Shown here one piece after another: positions 34,590 to 44,803 of a stretch of DNA of 64,000 nt. The first letter of the stretch is position 1, and every line of letters begins with the position of its first letter. The position numbers were made by a program, and so were the translations under genes. The stretch is from Dastarcus helophoroides. Lineage: Eukaryota; Arthropoda; Insecta; Coleoptera; Bothrideridae. The DNA is taken from positions 22,150,264 to 22,214,263 of the forward strand of contig CM053337.1 in NCBI GenBank assembly GCA_028583605.1. The letters are read 5' to 3'. The notes beneath the pieces are model-generated. The model saw only the letters and a program-made list of their open reading frames with translations. It did not search any database and was not told the origin of the DNA.

Positions 34590-37190
34590 CTTTGCTTTTT
34601 TTCGTAATTTTGACTTTTAAATTTTAAAATTCGACATTTTATAGTTTCTGCAAACTGAGATTTTTTTAATGAAATTTATCTACATATTTTTAAAATGTTT
34701 GTCAGTTTCAAAATTTGACTTTCTCTGAAAAATTTTGACCTTAAACTTCAACACTTTTCTCGAAATTTTTATATTTTTTTCAAAATTCGTCCTTTTTCCA
34801 AACTTAGCCATTTTGCCCAAATATTGACTTTTAAAAACATTTAAACTTTTATGTATTTTCTACAAATTTGGACATTGTTCGCAAAATTCGGTTTTTTTAA
34901 TTTCGACTTTTAAAATTTGACATTTAATTGTTTTTGCAAATTGCGATTTTTTCGGCGAAATTTGTCAATTTCCAAAATATTTCACTGAATTTTGAAATTT
35001 GATTTTTTATCTTAAAATTTTATGTTTCTTGAAAGTTCAACCTTTTCTCAAAACTGGAAATTGTATAGACATTGTCTTTTCTTTCAAAATTATTTCACCA
35101 ATTCTATCAAATTTTGAATTTATTTGAACATTTGGAGTTTTTTTTAATTCGTCTTGTTCTCGAAATTTCAAATATATTCTCAAAATTAACTTTTTCGGGA
35201 AAACTGTAATTTTTTTTCTTGTTCTCTAAAAAACTTCGGCTTTTTAAAAGTTCAACGATTTTTTCTAAGCTTCCAATTATTTACAATTCTCTTTTCGAAA
35301 TTTTACAATTTTTCAGAAAATTTAAATTTGTCTAAAACTTTCAGGTTTTTTGTTCTGGGTTTTAATCTACTATCGAATTTCGACGTTTTTTTTATTTTCA
35401 TCTCTTTTAAAAACTTTTGACAAATTCATTTTTTTTTAAATATCTTTTTTAAAATTTCATATTTTCTGTATATTTCAATTTTCTTTTAAATTAAATTCAT
35501 ATATTTTCAAATCTCAAAATTTAGCTTTTTTTCCTAAAATTTGACTTTCTGCGGGAAATTTTGACCTGCTTTTTTTCTCTCTCTGCGATATTTTTCTCGA
35601 AACTGGAAGTTTTATCAACATTTTCTTTTCTTTCGAAGTAATTTTACCAATTTTCTTAAAATTCAATTTATCCGAAAGTTTAATTTTTTTTTATTCGTCT
35701 TACTCTTGAAATTTCAATTTGTTCTCAAAATTTAACTTTTTCTGAAACATGTCAAAATTTTTATTTTCTTCATCTCCAAAAAACTTCGACTTCTGAAAAC
35801 GAGGTCTTTTCAAAATTTTGCGTTTTTTGACAACTTTTCACGAATTCATATTTTTCGAAATCTATTCTTTTTTTCAAAATTAAGCATTTTCTGGAAATTT
35901 CAATCTTTATCTCGAACGAAATTCATTTATTTTCAAATTTCAAAATTTGATTTTTTTAAATTGGCTTTTTCTGCGAAATTTTGACCATTTTTTTTAAATT
36001 AGATATTTTTCTCGAAACTGGAAGTTTTATCAACATTCTCTTTTCTTTCGAAATATTTTGGCAATTTTCTCAGAATTCGAATTTACCAGAAAATTTGGAT
36101 TTTGTTAAATCGTTCTACAAATTTAGACTTGGTTTGCTAAATTCGGTTTTTTTTTAAATTTCCACTTTTAAAACTCGACATTTTATTTTTTCTGCAAGCT
36201 GCGATTTTTTCGACGACATTCATCAATTTTTTAATTGTTCGAATCTCAAAATTTGATTTTTCTCTAAACTGGAAGTTGTATCAACATTGGCTTTTCTTTC
36301 GAAATTATTTTACCAATTCTATCAAATTTCTAATTTATCTGAACATTTGGAGATTTTTTTTATACGTCTTGTTCTCGAAATTTCAAATTTCTTCCCAACA
36401 TTTAAATCTCTCTGGAAAATTACAAATATTTTGGAAATTTTTCCCAAAATTCAGCTTTATTCTTCTTCTATGAAAAACTTTTTAAGCTTCCAGTTTATTT
36501 TTACAATTTCTCTTTTTGATATTTTACGGTTTTTAAAAAAATTTAAATTTGTCTCAAAATTTGTTTTGGATTTCAATCTATTGTCGAAATTCGACGATTT
36601 TTTCTAAAATTTTACCTTTTTTGAGAACTTTTGATAAATTCGTTTTTTTAGAAATTTCTTCCTTTTTCTCAATTTTACGAAGTCTCTTTCTTTTTCTCAA
36701 TTTTTTCTAAATCTCACCCTTTTTCTCAAAATTCAGCTTTTTTTTGAAATTTCAGCTTTTATTTCGAACTTTGATATTTGCTGTTTGTATAAATTTAGAT
36801 TTTTTTTTCTCACAAAAGTAATTCCACTTTTTTTCATAAAATTTCAACGCTGTAGAAAATTTACAAATTAAAAAGTAAAAATCATGAGAAAAATATTTTT
36901 GATAAATTTCGACTTCCCAAATTGATCTTTTTTTATAAATTTCAAAATTCATGTGTTTTTTTTCAAAACGTTAATACAAATCAATCAAAAATTTCGGAAA
37001 AATACATCTTAAAATCATAACGTTTTTGTCAAAATTGAAGCAAAACGTGAAAATTCTTAGAAAAGTATTTTTGGAAACTTCGACTGTTGTAGGTCACTTA
37101 TTTAATGAGTAGATAAGAGAGCATGTCTGTTCACTCTAGCTTTTATTTATTTATTTTTGAGGGGAATTTAAAGAGCCACCATTGTCTTTT
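34590..37190. repeat. Repeat body copy A, T-rich
   Basis: Drifted satellite carrying a recognisable long-range order shared with 52400-55980 and, inverted, with 41900-49500. Markers are CAATTTTCTCAGAATTCG, CTGGAAGTTGTATCAACATT, TCATGTGTTTTTTTTC and GTAGGTCACTTATTTAATGAG (about 37089). No gene seen. Confidence 0.7.
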
Positions 37191-37206
37191 AAATAGCGGC
37201 ACCCTG

Positions 37207-37294
37207 CTCTAGAGGCCAACCTTTGTTGTGTTTTTTAATTTTTCTTGATTTCAGGGGACAAAATTTGTATTTCAATTTTTGAAGATAACCAAGG
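37207..37294 (+). mobile_element. FBH foldback repeat, right piece after hAT-type insertion
   Basis: CCAACCTTTGTTGTG, TTTTTCTTGATTTCAGGGG and GAAGATAACCAAGG. The outer terminus after CCAAGG is missing. Confidence 0.8.
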
Positions 37295-37329
37295 CACAAA
37301 AGTCAAAGACAAGATGCACAAAAAAATCG

Positions 37330-37500
37330 TTAAACCTAACAAATAACGTCAGTTAAACGCTCTGTAATGAAGCAGTGGAACGTGCTACAGTTGAAAACTT
37401 TTACAATTAACTATAGACCAGTTTTCGCCTTCCTTGGCCTCATCAGGAGGTCCACCGGGTGATCATCATCCGCCCTTGTCCAAACTTTAAAATGTCACCC
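37330..37500 (-). ncRNA. Hammerhead-core-like sequence, probably decayed
   Basis: The minus strand reads CTGATGA (37446-37440), GGCCAAGGAAGGC, then GAAA (37426-37423), then ACTG and GTC (37418-37416). The two core boxes and an NUH triplet are in the right order. However, stem II is imperfect, stem III has an extra A, and no stem I partner is seen. It is either a decayed hammerhead or a chance or retroelement-associated motif. Surrounding DNA is non-satellite. Confidence 0.35.
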
Positions 37501-38413
37501 CCTTTTAAATTCGACAAATTGAAAATCACAAAACTGAATAAAAATTGTAATTATAGTAATTATAAGAAATAGGGATGTCAAATTGCCATTTGAAAAAGTC
37601 ACAAATCTTGTGGTCTAACTTTCAAAAAAAAAAGGAATGTTCGATATTTGACAGTAGATGTTTAATCTCGGAATTTAAAAAAAATAAGCTCCGAATTTTA
37701 AGGGAATGGAAAGACCAAACAAAACTTGAAATATCAATAGTTGGATCTTAGTATATTTTTTTTCGAATTTGTGAAATTAAATAGGGTAAATACTTTAAGT
37801 ATTAAAGTTGAAACAAAAAAAAAGTCGAAAATTTCGAAAAAGTGACATTCTGAAAATATTCAATTTTTCTACAGTGTCTTTTTCTTAAACCTGCCATTGA
37901 TTTAATTTCTATCTTAACATCGAAACGTTAAGTTTAAACTCAAAAGTTCGACTTTTAAGATCCAAATTCGATCATTTCTTGTAATTTCATACTTTTTTTT
38001 AATGCAGACTTTTTAGCGAGCAAATTAAAGAGTTTTAAGCTAATTTCGAGATTTAATTCAGATTTCGGGATTAAAATGTCACCTTTTCTTTTCGAAAAAA
38101 CTTAAAATTTCGATTTTAAAATCGAAAGACACAAAAGTTGAGTTAAAAAAATCTGACAGAATTTGTTTAAGTATTTTGCTCGAAATTCACTTTAATTTAT
38201 AATTTGAGTGTTTTTTTTTCATTTTAAATTCGAAATTTCGAAATTTTTCCGTTACGTTGAATAATTGTATTAAAAATTCAAACTTCTTGAGATCGCATCT
38301 TAAATTTCAAAAAGAAGTCATCATTTCTTTTAAGCTGAAACTGACTTTTCCTGATATTTCGACTTTTCTTAAGATTATATTTAATTTCTAAAAATTAAAA
38401 TACTATGGTAAGG
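37501..38413. repeat. Mixed degenerate satellite
   Basis: AAATTTCGA words without long-range order; A-rich and T-rich patches alternate. No gene seen. Confidence 0.45.
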
Positions 38414-38678
38414 TTGGTGGAACGTACAGGTCCTTGGTTATCTTCGAAAATTGTAATTCAGATATTGTCCCCTGAAACCAAGGAAGATTAAAAAACACAA
38501 CAAAGGTTACTCTAACGAGTTTCGATAGCCAAGTTATCATCTTCAGAGAGATACCTAAAATAGTAATAGTAATAGTATATCTCTCAAGATGATAGCTTGG
38601 CTATCGAAACTCGTTAGAGCAAACTTTGTTGTGTTTTATTATTTTTTGATTTTGGGGGACAAGATTTGTATTTCAAAC
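38414..38678 (-). mobile_element. FBH foldback repeat, both arms, ATAGTA loop
   Basis: The left arm is complete from TTGGTGGAACGTACAGG to ATCATCTTCAGAGAGATAC (38549). The loop contains AGTAATAGTAATAGTA. The right arm runs from ATATCTCTCAAGATGATAGC to TTTGTATTTCAAACC and lacks its outer part. The stem beside the core reads GATAGC/GCTATC, a compensated variant of GACAGC/GCTGTC at 55325-55339. Confidence 0.9.
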
Positions 38679-39475
38679 CTTGAGCTGAATAAAAACTTAT
38701 TAAAAATGTGATAAGCAACTTTAGATTACCACACTCGGATTTGAGAAAGTATGTGGCCCAGTTAAAATGTTTCAAACTTTACAAAACCAGCGTCCTCAAT
38801 GTTTTAAATATTAAAATAATTTAAATAGTACATCAAGACCTGAAACTCTAATTGGGTGAGCTTAAACGCGCGCCTGAACATACTCCAGATTTCAGGAGAT
38901 TACTTAAGCGCTCTTAAAAATTATTACGGGCAATTAAGGTATGAAATGTTGGGTAGACGTGATTCGGAAGAGATTTGTGGGCAGAGTGAGCACATCCGGA
39001 CCGGGGGCCCCCCTTACAAGAAAACTTACGGCCGTTAAATGCGTCCCTTGCGTCTCGCGCCCGGCTGCGTGCACATTATCAGCGCTAATCTGTCGGCGAA
39101 CTACAACGTTTTTAATTAATTTTTAATTAAAGACGATGTAAGCTGTTGGCTATAAAACACCTTTTATAGATCGTACACGGGCTGATTAAACGGAAAATGA
39201 GGCGGTGAGTTCTTCAATTTGGAAAAAAAAATGGATGTGAACGTTTTAAATATTCCAAGATGGCCAAGTGCGTGAAAAGAACCAATTAAAACAAACATGT
39301 AATTAATTAAATAATGATAAATAATTTTAAAAAATGTAAACACACACTTTAGGAGCATTTTAGGGAAATATGGTAAATGCGACAAGATTTTATGTGATTA
39401 TTGAAATAAATTTGTTTTTAAAAATCAATTCGCTCTTTGATCGATCATGTCTCATAACGTCGAACATTATTTTTC
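38679..39475. other. Ordinary-complexity DNA, no gene supported
   Basis: 38850-39120 is locally GC-richer (GAGCACATCCGGACCGG, CTTGCGTCTCGCGCCCGG). Two overlapping plus-strand frames of 60-61 codons have no recognisable product. An exon cannot be excluded. Confidence 0.4.
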
Positions 39476-39479
39476 GTAT

Positions 39480-39802
39480 TGTAACAAAATGTAATTATAA
39501 AATTTAGTTAGGAATTTTCTAGAAAATTTGATAAGGGGAAGCGGCCGCAATAATGAATCAAACGGCAGATAAGCGTTTCAGAAATTTCGGCAAACGATAA
39601 GTCTTATCTGCTTGTTACTTCTAGAACCCAAAGCGGGACCTATATAAGGCGATCGGCTTTCCCTCAGGTAAGTCAAAAGTCAATGACTAAATTAGTTAAT
39701 TAAACAGTGTTAGTGAATTACGATTGTAGTGTTCGGAGTTCAGTTTTGAAATAAAGTTGCAATTCACCAAGTGTTAATCATTCGAGTCGATAACGAGCAA
39801 CA
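39480..39802 (+). mobile_element. Solo LTR (Ty3/gypsy-like), 323 bp
   Basis: The unit starts TGTAACAAAATG and ends CGAGCAACA (TGT...ACA) and is flanked by the exact 4-bp duplication GTAT (39476-39479 and 39803-39806). Internally a TATA box, TATATAAGG (39641-39649), precedes TTCAGTTTTG and AATAAA (39750-39755), the normal U3-R-U5 order. No primer-binding site, gag or pol follows, so it is a solo LTR left by recombination. A 4-bp duplication fits Ty3/gypsy-type integrases; 5 bp would be commoner for other classes, so family assignment is tentative. Confidence 0.82.
39641..39649 (+). promoter_or_regulatory. TATA box of the solo LTR
   Basis: TATATAAGG, 162 bases into the LTR, followed about 100 bases later by an initiator-like TTCAGTTT and then AATAAA. 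Confidence 0.6.
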
Positions 39803-39806
39803 GTAT

Positions 39807-40860
39807 TAAATGTTAGTTACTTAAAGTATGCGTCCCTTTTTTGCATGCCGGAATATTTATTGGGCAAACTGTAAATTTATGATTGCGCAAATGATGTAAT
39901 ACCCTGGAAAGTACCCAGAATTCCAAATAATCTCATATAATTTTATTTAGACATAAAATGTAGACGAGGATTTTACGACATTCATAAAACCTTGATCAGG
40001 GGCGGCGATAAACCCCGCAAACGGGTTGAAAATGTTCTCGTCCAAAGCTAAACGTTTAAAATCCCCATTTCCAATATGTTTCCGAAAAGGAGCCCCCTCC
40101 CATGCCGAAAAACTAAGCTAATTCGCCGGCAGTTCAATATCGATTATGATATCTCTGAAAATGACCAGACAAAACTCCAACAATTAATGTCGGGGAAACA
40201 ATGCCAGCCAGTTCGACTAGACGCAAAATGCATTTTAAACGAGGCCCGAAGCTCGCGCGAAGTTTTGGTTTTATTGATAAAAAAAAGTCGGGTAAAAAGG
40301 GCCAGACACAGGAATAACAATTCTGTTAAAAGAGATCGACTTTTTGCCGTATGACAGTACAAAAAGGGTTCATGTTTACCAATAATAAAATTAATCCCCT
40401 ATTGAGTTTCAGTTGGAAGCTGAGTTGAATTTCTCGTATTGAAGCATGTCGATGTGAATTTCGATCGATTTAAGCATCCGCTGTCTTAAGCCTGATAAAT
40501 TAGAGTTCGTATTGGCGGTATTTTTAATTTAAATGTAAATTAAAGACTGTAAACTTCTCAATGAATTGTTGATAATTATTAGTGGAAAATACTTATAAAT
40601 CATAAACGACATGCAGAGGTGGTACAGAAAAGTTATCATTGTAGGTGGATATATCCTGTAATTATAGGTTTGAATATGCTTTCGCATAAAACATTGCTTT
40701 TATTATCAAATGGGTAATACGTGGTTAGGACTTGAGCATAAATCGCAAAAGGTTCTCAAGAAATATGATTCTACACACAACGTGATTGTTAAGCAAAGGA
40801 AAAGGGCGCCATAGGCAGCGTCCTTCCCGATAGGGGTGCAGACGAAGTTTTAAGAACATT
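39807..40860. other. Ordinary-complexity DNA, one doubtful open frame
   Basis: Frame 40076-40354 on the plus strand encodes 92 residues starting MFPKRSPLPCRKTK, with a basic C-terminal tail (KKSRVKRARHRNNN). Composition is normal, and the frame is the least satellite-like open frame outside the transposon. I recognise no domain. It could be an exon, an old gag-like piece beside the solo LTR, or chance. Confidence 0.3.
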
Positions 40861-43800
40861 TTTTTAAATTTATTTTTCAAAACCATGATTGCGTTTCAGG
40901 AATTAATTTTCTAAAATTTTGCTACTTCAAACCTGACTTATTGGTTTCTTTTTATTTGAAATTTAAATTCTGATTTCTAAAATTTCACTTTTTTCCAAAT
41001 TTAAAGTTTAAACTTGACATTTTCGACCCCTACTTCGTGGAATTCTTTAATATTCATAACTATTAATTTCTATAAAATTTAATAGTTTGAAAAAGTTTAA
41101 GTTTAATAAAAAAAGTTTAATAGTTATGAAGATTAAGCTTTTCAAAAATTTCCAAATTTCAAACTTAAACCTAAACTTAAAACTGGCTATTAACAGCTTC
41201 CCCCACTCTGGTATATGCAGCAAACCGAAAACTTATATGTATTCAACTGGGGGTGTTTTTCGTAAAATGTTCTATTTCTCTTTAAAATTCCTCTTTTCGT
41301 TGAAACATCTTTTCAACATTTCCACTTTTCTCTCAGATTTCATATTTTTTTCGATTTTTTTTTTATTTCACTTTTGATAAAATTCGACTTCTTTTAATAA
41401 ACATGACTTTCTCAAAATTTCAAATTTTTATTTTAGTTTGTCATTTTTCTTTTGGTGAAAATTCGCCATTTTTCGAAATTCGACTTTTTCTGAAAATATC
41501 GACTTTTCTTAATAGCAAATTTTACCAAAATGCGTCTGTTGAACTTTCGTCAAACTTTGGATAAAAACCTGTGTATTTTGAAATTTTAAAATTCTTGTAA
41601 AAGGACAAAAAGTACGAAAATATTTTAAAAGGAGGTCAAAATTTTCCGGAGAAAGTCAAATTTTAAGAAAAAAAATTAAATTGTGGGATTTGAAAATAGA
41701 TGAATTTAGTTTGAAATAAAATTGAAATTTCCAGAAAATATCGAAATTTGAAAAAAGGGATTTCGAAAAAAATGAATTTGTCAAAAGTTCTCAAAAAATA
41801 TAAAATTAAAAAATAACGTCGAATTTCGTTAATAGATTGAAGCTCAGAACAAATTGAAAATCTGAAATTATTAGATAAATTTACATTTTGTGAAAAGTTG
41901 TAAAATTGAAAACTTAGAAAAAATAGTCGAACTTTCTAAAAATACTCGGAAAAATTTCGGAAAAATAGTTCTTGAAATCATAATTTTTTGTCAAAATTTA
42001 AGCAAAATCTGAAAATTCCCAAATTTTCAGATTTTGCTTAAATTTTGACAAAAAATTATGATTTCAAGTAGTATTTTTCCGAAATTTTTTATTGATTTGT
42101 ATTAATATTATGAAAACACCTATCAAATTTAAAATTTTTAGAAAAAGACCAATTTAGGGAGTCGAAATTACTAAAAAATATGTTTCTTCTGATATTTACT
42201 TTTTTATTTGTAAATTTTCTACAGCCTTGAAATTTCGTAAAGAAAAGTTAAATTATTATTGTGTGAAAAAATCTATATTTACAGAAGTAGCATATATCAA
42301 AGTTCGAAATAAAAGCTGAATTTCCAGAAAAAGCCGTATTTTGAGAAAAACGAAGAGATTTCGAAAAATTGGGAATAAGAATGCGACTTCAATAAAATTG
42401 AGAAAAAGGAAATGATTTCGAAAAAAATTGAGAAAAAGGAAGAAATTTGAAAAAATTAGTTTATCAAAGGGTCTTAAAAAAAGGGAAAATGTTAGAAAAA
42501 AAAACGTCGGATTTTGACAATAGATTGTAACCCAGAACAAATGAAAAACCTCAAATTTTTAGACAAATTTAAAGTTTTTCAAAAACTGTAGAGTATCAAA
42601 AAAGAGAAATTGTTAAAATGAACTGAAAGCTTAAAAAAATTTGTCGAAGTTTAAAAAAGTTGAAGTTTTTCAGTAAAGAAGAACAAAGACAAATTTTAGA
42701 ACAAATTTCAAGAAAAAAGTCAAAATTTTAAAAAGAGATCGAAATTTCGACAACAAAATTATAACTTTCCAGAGAGATTTAAATTTTGAAAAAAAATGTA
42801 AAATTTTGAGAACAGGACGATTTAAAAAAAATCCAAATTTTCTAATAAATTCAAATTTTTAGAAAATTGTCAAAATAATTTCGAAAAAAAGAAGAATGTC
42901 GATAAAACTTCCAGTTTCGCGAAAAGTATTGAATTTTAATAAATGGTCAAAATTTCCCGGAGAAAGTCAAATTTTAAGAAAAAAATCAAATTTGGAGATT
43001 TGAAAATAGATGAATTTCGTTCGAAATAAAATTTAAAATTTCAAGAAATAGCTTAATTTTGAAAAATAGATATTTCGAAAAAAATGAATTCGTCAAAATT
43101 TTTCAAAAAACGCAAAATTTTTGAAAGAGTTCGGATTCTGACAATAGATTGAAATTTGCAGAACAACCTGAGATTTGTACAAATTTAAATTTTGTGAAAA
43201 ATTGTAAAATTTCGAAAAGAGAAATTATAATAAAATGAAAGCTTAAAAAAAATGGTCAAACTTTTTCAGAAGTCGAAGTTTTTCAGAAAAAAAGGAAATA
43301 AAAAATTTGCAATGTTCCAGAGAGTGTTGAATTTTGAAAATAAATGGAAATTTCGAGAACAAAACAAATTAACAAAAAATATCAAATTTTGAGAGAAATC
43401 GAATTTTGAGAAAATTGGTGCAATAAAATCGAAAATAAAATGTCGATTTTCAGTTTCGAGAAAAGTATGAAATTTTAAATGGTCAAAATTTCTCAGGGAA
43501 AGTCAAATTTTAAAAAGAAACAGTTAAATTTTGAAATTTGAAAATAGACGAATTTAATTGGAAATAAAATTGAAATTTTCAGAAAATACCACACATTGAA
43601 AAAAAGCTGACATTTCCAGAAAAAAGCCGTATTTTGAGAAAGAGAAAAATTGCAAATACGAGAGAGATTTCCAAAAAATTGAGAAAAGGGAAGTGATTTC
43701 GAAAAACATTGAGAAAAAGGAAGAACAGACACTCGGACACTCATTAAGCAAGTGATCTACAGAATTCGAAATTTCTAAAAATACTTTTCAAGGAATTTTC

Positions 43801-44803
43801 AGATTTTGCTTAAATTTTGACAAAAAATTACAATTTCGGGAAGTATTTTTTCGAAATTTTTGATTGATTTGTATTAATATTTTGAAGAAACATGTGAAAT
43901 TTAAAATTTTTAGAAAAAGACCAATGGGGGGAGTCAAAATTACTAAAAAATACGTTTCTTTTGATTTTTACTCTTTTATTTGTAAATTTTCTACAGGTTT
44001 GGAATTTCGTGAAAAAAAATTGAATTATTATTGAGTAAAAAAATCTAAATTTACAGAAGCAGCATACAACAAAGTTCGAAATAAAAGCTGAAATTTCCAG
44101 AAAAAGCCGTATTTTGAGAAAAAGGAAGAGATTTCGAAAAATTGGGAATAAATTGAAAAAATTGAGAAAAAGGAAGTGATTGTCGAAAAAAATTGAGAAA
44201 AAGGAATAAACTTCAAAAAATGAGTTTATCAAAGATTCTCAAAAAGAGGTAAAATTTTAGAAAAAAACATCGGATTTTAATAATAGATTAAAACCTAAAA
44301 CAAATTGATAACCTGAAATTTTTAGACAAATTTGAATTTTTTCAAAAACTGTAGAATATCAAAAAGAGAAATTGTTAAAACAAACTGGAAGCTTAAAAAA
44401 ATTTGTCGAACTTTAAAAAAGCCAAAGTTTTGCAATAAAGAAGAACAAAGACAAATTTTAGGAAAAATTTCAAGAAAAAAAAGAGATTTCGAAAAAATGA
44501 ATTTGTCAAAAGCTCTCAAATTAAAACAAAACGTAAATTTTTTAGACAAATTTAAATCTTGTGGAAAATTGTAAAATTTCGAAAAAAGCAATTGTAAAAA
44601 ATTGTAAGCTCAGAAAAAATCGTCGAACTTTCAAAAAGTCGAAGTTGTTCAAAGAAAAAGAAAAAAAATTGCATTTTTCCAGAAAAAGTTAAATTTTGAG
44701 AATAAATTTGAAGTTTCGAGAACAAAACGAATAAAAAAACTCTCCAGATGTTCAGATAAATTAGAAATTTAATAGAATTGGTAAAATAATTTCGAAAGAA
44801 AAG
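40861..44803. repeat. Repeat body copy B (inverted relative to A and C), first part
   Basis: T-rich to about 41570, then A-rich. Segments 42830-43200 match the reverse complement of about 54560-54880 (GATGAATTTCGTTCGAAATAA against its complement; TCCAGTTTCGCGAAAAGTA likewise), and 43740-43870 matches the complement of about 55850-55985. CCCACTCTGGTATATGCAGC near 41203, followed by CGAAAACTTATATG, resembles the element-end words at 13330 and 31090. No gene seen. Confidence 0.7.
41953..42086. repeat. Near-perfect 130-bp palindrome
   Basis: Left arm about 41953-42017 and right arm about 42021-42086 are complementary almost throughout (CTTGAAATCATAATTTTTTG on the left, CAAAAAATTATGATTTCAAG on the right), with a 3-base CCC centre. 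The arm sequence occurs once, unpaired, at about 36975-37065, 43795-43860 and 55880-55950. Confidence 0.93.

Larger units (their letters stand above)
30935..37206 (+). mobile_element. hAT-type non-autonomous element, 6.27 kb, satellite-filled
   Basis: The left end is CAGGGGTCGGCAAAC, the right end reads CGGCACCCTG (complement CAGGGTGCCG). The 8-bp flanks CTCTAGTG (30927-30934) and CTCTAGAG (37207-37214) differ at one base, as expected for an aged hAT target duplication. The CAGGGGTCGGCAAAC terminus followed by AAAGAGCCA words is typical of hAT-type non-autonomous ends. No transposase is present. About 95% of the interior is AAATTTCGA satellite, including the tandem blocks below. Terminal inverted similarity is limited to roughly the outer 10 bases. 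Confidence 0.75.
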
